From Protea cynaroides (taxonomy: Eukaryota > Streptophyta > Magnoliopsida > Proteales > Proteaceae): a stretch of DNA of 64,000 nucleotides. The stretch spans positions 44,880,699 through 44,944,698 of the forward strand of contig CM053272.1 in assembly GCA_028583415.1 (NCBI GenBank). The letters run 5' to 3'. Shown one piece after another: positions 1-10,028 of this stretch (within the stretch, counting starts at the first letter, position 1; every line of letters starts with the position of its first letter). The position numbers were made by a program, and so were the translations under genes. The notes beneath the pieces were generated by a model. The model made no database searches. It was not told where the DNA came from and was given only the letters and a program-made list of their open reading frames with translations.

Positions 1-3000
1 TGTTAGAAGAATATTATGGTCCTTGTCCAGTACATATCGAAGGACGAGAAATGGAAGCCAACCTAGTCCAGTTGGAGATGTCTGATTTTGATGTGATACT
101 GGGAATGGACTGGTTATCTCAACACTCGGCAAACCTGCTATGTGCCGAAAAGAAGTTGACATTCAAAGACAAGGAAGGAGCTGAGTTTAACTTTAAAGGG
201 GCTAAGTTGCCTAGGAAGAGAAAGCTCATACTCTCAGCTTTAAAAGCAAAGAAGTGTCTAGAGAAAGGGGGAGTTGGATATCTTGTATCTGTGGTGGATG
301 TGACTGCCGACCTACCAAGAATGGATGACATCGACGTAGTTCGGGAGTTTCCTGATGTATTTCCTGAAGATCTACCCGGATTGCCACCAGACAGGGCTAC
401 TGAATTTGTGATAGACCTACTACCAGGGGTGGCACCGGTATCTAAAGCACCGTACAGGATGGCTCCTACCGAGTTGAAAGAATTAAAATCTCAGCTTCAA
501 GAACTGTTAGACAAGGGCTTTATAAGGCCTAGTATCTCACCTTGGGGAGCACCTGTGCTCTTTGTCAAGAAAAAGGATGGTAGCGTACGTTTATGTATGG
601 ACTATCGTGAGTTGAACAAGCTCACTATCAAGAACAGGTACCCACTACCAAGGATAGATGATTTGTTCGACCAGTTACAAGGTTCAAGTGTATTCTCGAA
701 GATTGATCTGAGATCAGGGTACCATCAGCTCAAGATTAAGGAAGCAGACGTCCCCAAAACAGCTTTTCGGACGCTACGGACACTATGAGTTTCTAGTGAT
801 GTCCTTTGGGTTAACTAATGCACCTGCATCCTTTATGGAGTTAATGAACCGGGTGTTCCATGACATCTTTGGATACGTCGGTTATCGTGTTTATTGATGA
901 TATCTTAGTATATTCTAAGGACAAGGAGGCGCATCTTTGTACATCTAAGAGCAGACATTACAAAGGCTGAGGAGAGAGAAGTTATATGCAAAATTCAAGA
1001 AATGTGAATTTTGGTTAAAGGAAGTGGCCTTCCTTGGTCACGTAGTGTCGGTTTGAAGGAATTAAGGTAGACCCGGGTAAAATCTCAGCCATCGTAGGAT
1101 GGGAGGCACCGAAGGCGTGGCTGAAATTCGTAGTTTCCTGGGCTTAGCAGGATACTACAGAAGATTTGTGGAAAACTATTCCAAGATTGTCGTTCCACTC
1201 ACAAAATTGACCAAAAAGGGGAGAAGTTCTTATGGTCCGAGGAATGTGAGAAGTGTTTCCAGACATTGAAGTCAAGGCTGGTATCGGCACTTGTATTGAC
1301 TATTCCAGTCCCGGACCACCCATTTACTCTATATCACGAGATGCTTCGGGTTTAGGGCTGGGTTGTGTTACGATGCAAGGGAGCAGGTAATAGCCTATGC
1401 CTCAAGACAACTAAAAGAGCATGAGAAGAACTACCCCTACGCATGATCTAGAATTAGCAGCAGTCATTCATGCTATCAAGACTTGGCGACACTATACGTA
1501 TGGCGAAAAGTTCCAGTTAAGTCGACCACAAGAGCGACATATCTGTTCACCCGAAAAGAAGCCGAACATGAGGCGAGAAGATGGTTGGAATTACTCAAGG
1601 ACTACGACTGCGACATCCAGTATCACCCCGGGGAAAGCAAACATAGTAGCCGATGCTACGAGCGGGAAATGGACATCGTACCTTGAAGCAGGACCAGGTA
1701 CTAATGCAGCATTGGGCGCGGCTGTTTACGAAACATCGGGGGAGCGAAGATCAACACCTAATTGAGACAGCTGATGATCCCATTGAGCAAGGGTTGATAC
1801 ACAAGTTTAATTTGATGTTTGCAGCATTAAAGATTTTGCCCGACCTAAGGGCGGTAAAGGTAGCGATTCTACGGGGACCCATACCTCGGGACGGTTCAAG
1901 AGGATTTGGAAAAGGGTCGAGCCAATCCCGATTTTACTCTAGATGCGAGACAAAGTACTCGAGATATCGGTGGGCGTTTGTGCATACACGAGAATGAAAA
2001 TCTAGAAATCCGAAATCGGATTATGTTGGAAGCTCACGCCACCCCATATTCGATACACCACGGCGGCAAAAAATGTACCATGACTTGAAAAGGTTTATGG
2101 TGGTGGGGGGAATGAAAGGCGATGTGGCTCGACATGTATTCCAATGCTTAAATTGTCGGCAAGTCAAAGCGGAAGACGGGGGACACAGCGGGACTACTAC
2201 AACCGTTGCCCGAGCCCGCGTGGAAGTGGGATTTTATTACCATGGACTTCGTCAGCTGGTCTACCCATGACTCCGAGGTCGGTGAATGCGGTTTGGGTAA
2301 TTGTGGATCGCCTCACCAAAGCGCTAGATTTATCCCTGTTAGACCCCCGGTATACCATGGACAAGTTGGCAAGGTTATATGTGGACAACATAGTCGGGCT
2401 CCATGGGGTCCCGAGAAAGTATTGTATCGGCGAGACCCTGGCTTCACCTCCGGGTTCGGGAAGGACTTGAGAAAGCAATGGGAGCGAAATTAAAGTTTAG
2501 CCGGCCTTTCACCCTCAAGCGGATGGTCGGTCGAGAAAGGACCATCCAGATTTTAGAAGGACATGCTTCGAGCATGTGCTATTGACTTCAAGGGGGCTTG
2601 GGATGAGAAACTATCTCTCATTGAGTTTGCCTACAACAACGATTACCGGTCTACGATCCGGATGGCCCCCCTACGAGGCCTTGTATGGTAGAAATGCCGG
2701 ACACCTCTATTATGGGATGAAGTCGGCGAAAGAAGGATCGTTGGACCTGAATTTGTAGAAGAAACCCGCAAGGCGGTGGATCAAATCGAAGTCGGGTAAA
2801 GACGGCTCAAGTGCGCCGGAAGCACTATGCCGATGGCAGACGGCGAGATCTTGAATTTATGGTAGGTGATAAAGTATTTTTGAAGATATCACCGGTCACG
2901 AGGCCTGAGCGGTTCGGGGGGAAAGGGAAATTGTGTCCAAGATATGTGGGGCCCTATGAAATTCTGTCCCGGTGCGGTAAAGTGGCTTATCAACTTGCAT

Positions 3001-3334
3001 TGCCACCGGCAATGTCTAAGCGTCCTTAGCGTCTTCCATGTGTCCCTGCTGAAGAAGTATGTGCGAGATCCTTCGCATATCCTTGTTGCTGATCCTCGAG
3101 AATTGGCGAGAAGACTTAACCTTGAGTAGTACCAATCCAACTCCTTAGCGAGAAAGGTACAACATCTTCGAAGGCGGGATATCTACTATGTCAAGGTGCT
3201 TTGGAAAAGTCGGGACATAGAGGAAATTACTTGGGAGGAGGAGGATGCCATGCGACAAGAATACCCCCGATCTTTTCGACTCTGCGAGAGTGCGTACAAT
3301 TTCGGGGACGAAATTCTTTTAAGGGAGGGGGAAT
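1..3334 (+). pseudogene. Ty3/gypsy chromovirus pol, decayed, 5' end outside window
   Basis: This is the polyprotein region of a Ty3/gypsy LTR retrotransposon, read on the plus strand and entering the window inside the protease. Domain order follows the family: end of protease (DFDVILGMDWL near 90-125), reverse transcriptase (from about 330; KKKDGSVRLCMDYRELNK near 570-620, then SKIDLRSGYHQLKI near 700-740), RNase H (about 1290-1680), integrase HHCC zinc finger (about 2040-2160), integrase core (about 2220-2760) and a chromodomain-like tail (about 3150-3290). The order RT-RNaseH-INT-chromodomain is what marks chromoviruses; the HVSLLKKYV motif before the tail fits the Del/Tekay type (inference). 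The frame is open only to 788; after that many single-base indels and stops break every domain, so the copy is dead. The YVDD box region near 890-900 is itself frameshifted. It runs directly into a polypurine tract and LTR. Confidence 0.9.
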
Positions 3335-3389
3335 TGTAAGACCTACATGCAAATTTCGGGGACGAAATTTCTTTTATGGGTGGTAGAGT
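3316..3389 (+). repeat. Polypurine tract and LTR start, present twice in tandem
   Basis: The block TTCGGGGACGAAATT, CTTTTA, a purine run, then TGTAAGA occurs twice. The first copy gives the purine run AAGGGAGGGGGAAT followed by TGTAAGACC at 3335. The second gives ATGGGTGGTAGAGT followed by TGTAAGAACC at 3390. A polypurine tract immediately before the TG of the 3' LTR primes plus-strand DNA synthesis in LTR retrotransposons. The LTR therefore starts at 3335 or 3390; the first copy has the better purine tract. Confidence 0.7.
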
Positions 3390-5486
3390 TGTAAGAACCA
3401 TGTTCTAAAACCGGGTCTAAACCATGGTTTTATGTGACGACAGGTGCTCCAAATATAACCGGACCGGAAGGTGAAGCCGAGTGAAGAACCACCCAAAGTT
3501 CAGGTATAAAACGTAATATAATGCCTAAAAACTCATACCGGTCTCACTATACCGGTTGCGGAATAGTGCAACCGGTATGTGCATCCGTATGAGCAAAGGA
3601 AGTGCCCTTAGGCCATACCGGTTTCACCATACCGCGGGCACTATGGTGCAACCGGTTTGGTGCCAGCGGTATGGTATACCGGTTGGACTATACCGGTGGC
3701 AGGGACTCCAACCGGTATGTGCAACCGGTATGCCTTACTCCGGCTGTAGACAGACTTCAGTGACTCTGTCTCTCCGAATGGAAACTTGGAAAATTTCCAT
3801 TCCCGAGAGAAATCTTTCCATGGGTGGTCTCCCTCTATTAATAGAGAAGGAGACCACCATTTCTCCTTCTTAAACCCTCTCGTCGTGCGGAGAAGGACGA
3901 GGAAGGAGCAAGAAGGTGGAGGCCGCCCGGGAAGGGAGAGCACGCCGCCAACCGACGGCGCCGGTAAGTGCTAAGGTTACATTAATAATGTTATGAGGTC
4001 GGATCGGAGCCGCGAAGTGGCGCAATGATCCCAAAATTTATATAGTTTCCATTGTTTTCCTCATTCGGATCTAACCCAAGTTTGATACGGCGTTCTAGCC
4101 GAGATCCGAAGGACATTAGAAGATTTGGACCTTAGTATAGGGATAAGAGAAACCCTAGAGTCCTAACCGTTAGCAAACAAGGAGGGGAGATCCGAGATCT
4201 CACTCTCGGATCAAACCGCGGGGTATACCGGATGGACTATGAGTCCGCGGTATGGCCTAGCGGTATGCACCGCGGCACATACGAGTCTCACTCGGTGAGA
4301 TGCGGAGTGAGACCGGTAAGTGCAGCCGGTATGTACCGGTCGCGCATACCGGTTGCGGTATGTGCAACCCGGTATGATGCGGCCGGTATACATACCGGTT
4401 GCACCATACCGATCTCACCATAGTGAGACCGGTACACGCAGCCGGTATAGGTTTCGAGCTTGGGTTGCTTGGCCAAACCAGGTTCCGACCCCTGAAGCTT
4501 TAATAAATGAATTCTAACATAGGGATGTGGTTATGTAGGACTGTAGAAGCTGTGAGTGAGCTTTCGACGCTCAACGGGATCATTGTCACGCGTCGGGTAA
4601 GGAACAAGACCCTAAACTCTAATAACTACAACGATAAACCTTGAAGTATATGCATTACATTGTGTGAATATTCTTTGCTTGTTGTTTGTGCATCTCACAT
4701 GCCATGTAGATGTGCTTTTAATTATTATATCTTCATGCATTTCATATGCTAGGATTGTTGTATGTTAAGCATGTGTATGTTTTTCGTTAGTGTGTGGAAT
4801 GTGAAGGGGATGTGCCACTGGATATATCCACGGCTAACACCTTTTCTCGTTTAGCCTTTACCTTAGCGGACTTGGTATGTCTAGGGTATCGGGGGGGGGA
4901 CGTGGGATTGTGGTTCTTCTGCCCGCGGACTCGAGCCCTATCTCTAGGTCATAGGGAGCCGTCTTTGAGGTGAGGCTATTGAGGCCGTATCAACATCTAG
5001 GATTGGTTAGAAACGGATCCCACTTGCAAGCCCTTGCCAATAGGGGTTTAGGTATTGGTACGGTATGGGGTATCGGGGGAGGGACGTGGGATTGTGGTTC
5101 TTCTCGCCCGCCGGACTCGGAGTCCTATCTCCATCTTGGAGTGAGTGATGTGGGAACAGCGATGGTGTGGTAGGAGCTGATTTGTTGGGTGTGCTCACAC
5201 TCTCGTGCATGGAGGTGCGGTGGCCGCCAAACCTTACCATAGCACATTTGCAAGTTATACCTGGCCCAAATTGTAATGTTATCTCATGCATTTTGTCTTT
5301 GTTGCTCTGGTTTTGTACTTCTTGAGCTAAGTTGTGAGCTCACCGGATATATCTGTATTCTTTTGGTTTGGATGCGGGATACACGAGTTGATGACTTACC
5401 GTGGCCCCTGCTTATGAGTCTGGTTCTTTGCTATGGATACCCAAGCGAGAGGATGACGAGCATGATGTGTCATCGCAGTGCTCGTT
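3335..5486 (+). mobile_element. 3' LTR of Ty3/gypsy element (LTR family copy 1), truncated by gap
   Basis: This is the LTR following the gypsy pol. It begins TGTAAGACC, as does the complete solo LTR at 7634-10028, and shares with it the block around 4980-5050 (CTAGGATTGGTTAG, CTTGCCAATAGGGG) and the tail around 5280-5350 (GAGCTCACC). It contains two islands rich in ACCGGT palindromes (3535-3745 and 4215-4450). Between them, at the position where the other copies carry a TATA box, is a hairpin whose arms GGTGGTCTCC (3823-3832) and GGAGACCACC (3849-3858) enclose CTCTATTAATAGAG. A purine-rich leader follows, with a possible splice donor CGGTAAGTG near 3961. A GC-rich segment, GGACGTGGGATTGTGGTTCT, is repeated at about 4899 and 5084. 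The expected end (TGTGACA) lies in or beyond the assembly gap. Confidence 0.8.
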
Positions 5487-5986
5487 NNNNNNNNNNNNNN
5501 NNNNNNNNNNNNNNNNNNNNNNNNNNNNNNNNNNNNNNNNNNNNNNNNNNNNNNNNNNNNNNNNNNNNNNNNNNNNNNNNNNNNNNNNNNNNNNNNNNNN
5601 NNNNNNNNNNNNNNNNNNNNNNNNNNNNNNNNNNNNNNNNNNNNNNNNNNNNNNNNNNNNNNNNNNNNNNNNNNNNNNNNNNNNNNNNNNNNNNNNNNNN
5701 NNNNNNNNNNNNNNNNNNNNNNNNNNNNNNNNNNNNNNNNNNNNNNNNNNNNNNNNNNNNNNNNNNNNNNNNNNNNNNNNNNNNNNNNNNNNNNNNNNNN
5801 NNNNNNNNNNNNNNNNNNNNNNNNNNNNNNNNNNNNNNNNNNNNNNNNNNNNNNNNNNNNNNNNNNNNNNNNNNNNNNNNNNNNNNNNNNNNNNNNNNNN
5901 NNNNNNNNNNNNNNNNNNNNNNNNNNNNNNNNNNNNNNNNNNNNNNNNNNNNNNNNNNNNNNNNNNNNNNNNNNNNNNNNNNNNNN
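5487..5986. other. Assembly gap, 500 N
   Basis: Exactly 500 unknown bases. The round number suggests a placeholder of arbitrary length. Sequence to the left is gypsy LTR and to the right is unrelated copia reverse transcriptase, so at least one element boundary is hidden here. Any reading frame crossing it is meaningless. Confidence 0.99.
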
Positions 5987-6795
5987 ATGGACATCCTTTG
6001 TAGGATGCAAATGGATTTTAAAACCAAGATTCCACGGAAATATTGAAAGATAAAACCCGACTTGGGGTGAAAAAGAGTTTAATCTATCTTCTTTTGATTA
6101 TAAAGAAACCTTTTCACCAATTTTTTTAGAAAGAGGCTTTTAGGATTTTTGTGTGCTTCATGTGTTTGGACATAGAGCTACTCAAATTAATGTCAAAATG
6201 ACATTACTTAGTTTGACCTTATGGGAAGGTTTACATGAAAGGGTGACCCGGAAAGATTCTCAAATAATATTAAGGAATTTTAATTGTGTGCCCCTGAGAA
6301 TATACACAATAATAATAATTTGAAACAAGCTTCTTTTGTAGTATTACCTTAAGTTGATAACGCAGTACTTCTTTTGTTTTTATGAAATATCATTGATGAT
6401 CCATGTATCTACCTAAAGTTGAAAGGAGAGCCTTAACTATCATTTTTTTGTATTGTATATGAATGAAATACTCTTGGTTTCTAATGATCACAAGTTGTTA
6501 CATGAGACAAAATAGTTTTCTTGCGCGTTATTACGATATATCAATATGGTTAAAACACCTTATGTTTAGGCATAGTATTTCAATGGGACCAATCTAATAA
6601 AATCTTAGGATTGTCCTAGAAAGGTTATATCATGATAATTATAAAATGCTTCGCATAAAGGAAGGGCATTATATAGGTGTGACACATAGTGCTAAGGTAG
6701 TAGACTAATTTTGAAATGATAATAATAAATGTTTTCTAAAGGAGCATTAAATGCGCCTAATTATCCGCATATGCATCTACATCTAGAGTAGTCCG
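5987..6795 (+). pseudogene. Ty1/copia reverse transcriptase fragment, heavily decayed
   Basis: Directly after the gap, frame-shifted pieces of a copia reverse transcriptase can be read in order. They are a FVGCKWILK-like start with GNIER (5990-6045), DYKETFSP (about 6095-6120), and near 6460-6610 a stretch resembling the LLVSNDHKLLHETK and MVKTPYV region that precedes the GLSQ motif. Stops and indels are frequent, so it encodes nothing. It is not continuous with the next element, which restarts in gag/protease near 6900, so two different copia copies abut at about 6795. The left end lies in the gap. Confidence 0.65.
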
Positions 6796-7633
6796 GTGTT
6801 TATATTTTATGTTATCAGATATCGCATCTTCGGTACAAATTTAAAAAGGAATTTTACGGAAATTCAAATTTGTCACATTGGAAATTGGCGAAAAAAGGAT
6901 TTTCTTTCAATGAGCGATTTCAAAAAAGACTATCGGGCCCTCAAGAAGAAACTGGGAAATGACAAAGCTAAGGTCCATCTCACTGAAGAGGACATGTTCA
7001 CAGCTGTACTAACTGAGCTGAATTTGGTTGAGAAACCAAAGGAGTGGATAATAGACACTGGAGCTTCCAAGCACATATGCTCTGACCGATCTGTTTTCAT
7101 AAAATATTCTCCGATCAAAGGAAATAATTTTGTGTATATGAAAAAACTCTCAAACCTTACCAGTTATGGGCAAGGGTCAGGTAGCTCTGAAGCTGACTTC
7201 TGAAAAGACTCTTATTTTGAATGAAGTGCTACATGTCCCAGACATTCGTAGAAATCTGGTCTGAATAAAACTGGAATGAAGCTCAGCTTTGAAGCTGATA
7301 AGGTCATTGTACTACAGGGGGACAAATATGTAGGGAAGGGTTATGCCAGTAATGGTCTATTTGTAATGAGTGTTGAAAACATTATGAATGAAATTCTTGA
7401 TTCTTCTTACTTGATTGAGTCATTTGATGTTTAGCATGGTAGACTAGGACATCGTAGTATACCTTACATTAAAAGACTATCTTACTTAGGATATATTCAA
7501 GGTGGTCCATCTGAACCCTCACAGCATAAATGCCCAGTATGCATAGAAACAAAAATTACTAAAAAAAACCTCATAAGTTTGTAAAAAGATAAACCAATCT
7601 TTTAGAATTAGTACATAGTGACTTGACTGATTT

Positions 7634-10028
7634 TGTAAGACCCGCACTCTACTAACTTGGTCTAACCGTGTCGTGCCAGGTCTTTCCATCATTCCTGGAC
7701 CAAGTGGACCGAGTGTGTGAAGATAGATCACAAACCAGGTATGAGAATTGAGTTAAAAACACTAAAAACATACCGGTCGCATGCCTGGGTAGGTATGGTC
7801 GACCATAAGAAAAGGAACCAAAAATATCAAATCCAGAACCCCACGGTGGATGATTTTGACCTTACGATCGACAGTTTATGCGACCGTATGATCGACCACG
7901 AGAAACCCATCAGACTACGAGTTTTGAAAACTTTTCTAAACTAAGGGATTGCTTTCTTAATTGAAAGAGGACTTTATATGGAGAGTTTTCCTCTATATAA
8001 TGGACGTCCCTCAGTCATTTTTCACTCTTTTAGAACATTAGTAAACCCTAGAGAAAGAGAAAGAAAAGAAGGAAGAGAAGGAGAAGAAGAAAAAGCTAAG
8101 GAGAAGAATTTGTTGAGAAGAGATTGGCTCTCTATCACAGGCAAAGGTATGAAACAAATCTTTGGAGATGTAAACTCTAAAGAATAAGACTTCTATAGAG
8201 GATATGCAATATCAACCTATTATGATCTATGTGATTTTCTTGAGAAAATCCCAAGGAGAACCATGAGGAGTGAATTTGATGATTAGGGTTGATAAGAAAT
8301 TAGGAGAACCATGAGGAGTGAATTTGATGATTAGGGTTGATAAGAAATTACTAATGATGGTCATAGGATGACTTTAGAATAAAACTCATTGAAGAACAGA
8401 AGAATTGACCGAGGAAGAACTCAAATTTCAAGTAGACTGTGACCAGAAATCTCACGGTCGTAGCTATGGTCGACCATAGATTGACCAGTATGACCAGAGG
8501 ATCAACCATAGGCATTCGGAAAGATTTTAGAAATCATATAGTCGCAGCTATGGTCGCACCATATGCAATCGTATGGTATCGATCGTAGACAGTAAGGTCG
8601 ATACAGCATGAGACCATAGGACCAATCAGGCACCTATTAGTGCTCTGTTTCAATTTTCGACTACTGTAACATGTCACATATGAACCCTAACTTAAATTCA
8701 TATAACTTTTAGGTTGTTAAATTAATTCAAAGAGAATTTTAAGGCTTGGAAGGGCATCAATAATTTCTAACAGGTGAAGGAACAAGATTTAAACTAATTG
8801 GTTAATAACAAACTGTTAATTTTTATTGAGTCCAATGATATGATTGATTCTATGCTTGTATGCTTATAATGTGCATCTCACATGTCATCCAATATTCTTG
8901 TTATTACTGTTCATGCATATTTAATTCTTTTTATTTATAACATAATGATAATGATGATGCTAGGAATATGCATGTGAATGTATGTCTATGGTTGGTGTGT
9001 TGGATGCAAGTTGAGCATCAGGGGGAGGACGTGGCATGATGGTCTTCGATCTCGTCACCAGACTCTAGCTCTATCTCTACTCAAGTCTTGCCCATTGACA
9101 TCGTCGTATCGCCATTACCTTAGCAGAACCATTACGTCGTAGGGCATCAAGGGAGGTGGTCTCGGACCGTGTGGTCTCTGACTCTGTCGGGGGACCTTAG
9201 CTCTATCTCTATGGACTTATTGAGGGATGCTGGGGTGAGGCCTTGGATACACTGTTTGGCATTAGGATTGGTTAGTTGCGAGTCCAGTTTGCAAGTCCTT
9301 GCCAATAGGGGCTTACGTGTTGGTATGGGTAGAACATCAGGAAAAGTGTTGGTGGTGTTTGATGCAGACACTTTAACTCTATCTCTATTCCATGATGGGT
9401 ATATGTGGGACGACAATGATGTTTGATCCATTGGGCAGATTCACACACTTGTGTATAAAGAAAGGTGCGACGACCACCAAACCTTTCTATAGCACATTGC
9501 AAACTTATAAACTAGACCAAAGATATGAATTGAATGCATGCATATGTTTGTTGTATTATTTTGTTTGCTTACTGAGCCGTGATGTGTGCTCACCCTTTCG
9601 ATGTCGAATATTTTTAGTTGATGATGTAGGTCCTACCATTGAAGAATATATAAATGCGCTGACATATGGATACATTGCTGCGATGGACATAGAAGCTGAA
9701 GAAGACGTTCATGATTCATCATGCGAGTGCAACCAATGTATTTTTGCTTAGGTTTAGTTATAGTTCGAACATCGGATATGTAATTGATCATTTATTTTTA
9801 TGTCTTATGGTTTTGAGATAATTATATTAAATATTTATTTATCACTGTTAGACTCTCAGTTCATTATCTGTAAGACTTCTGCTTATTTGTTTATTATCTC
9901 TGATTATTAATGTGGAATGTGTGTGTTGTTTGATATGGTGAGTGCGACTTTGCGAGATACTAGGTGAACCGTTGATTTATTGGTGGTTCATCACACCATT
10001 CTGGTTAGACCAGAATTGGGGTGTGACA
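7634..10028 (+). mobile_element. Complete solo LTR of the Ty3/gypsy LTR family (copy 2)
   Basis: The 2395-bp sequence starts TGTAAGACC and ends GTGTGACA, and is flanked by perfect 5-bp direct repeats GATTT (7629-7633 and 10029-10033). It interrupts a copia integrase frame exactly. It has no internal region, so it is a solo LTR left by LTR-LTR recombination. Features inside are: palindrome islands at about 7766-7902 and 8452-8600 (GGTCGACC, CATGGTCG-type motifs); a TATA-like CTCTATATAA near 7993; a purine-rich leader; a possible splice donor AAAG/GTATGA at 8146/8147; a candidate acceptor GATGTAG ending at 9629; and a short open frame downstream (9630-9751). A 36-bp block around 8255-8350 (GAACCATGAGGAGTGAATTT) is tandemly duplicated. 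Confidence 0.93.
9630..9751 (+). CDS. Short acidic reading frame inside the LTR (conserved between copies)
   Basis: After the candidate splice acceptor, an open frame of about 40 codons ends with TAG at 9749-9751. Its peptide starts PTIEEYINALTYG, carries MD and a D/E-rich stretch, and ends near DSSCEC. In the minus-strand copy at 62215-62085 the same frame aligns without gaps, with half of the residues identical and many changes conservative (E/D, I/V, I/M); copy 1 shows a related AYES...EDDEHDVSSQCS before the gap. This pattern suggests translation under selection at some time. No known domain is recognised, and the start codon or upstream exon is unproven. Confidence 0.4.

Noticed and set aside
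5276..6053. Long open frames crossing 5487-5986
   Set aside because: They consist of the N gap and have no real sequence.
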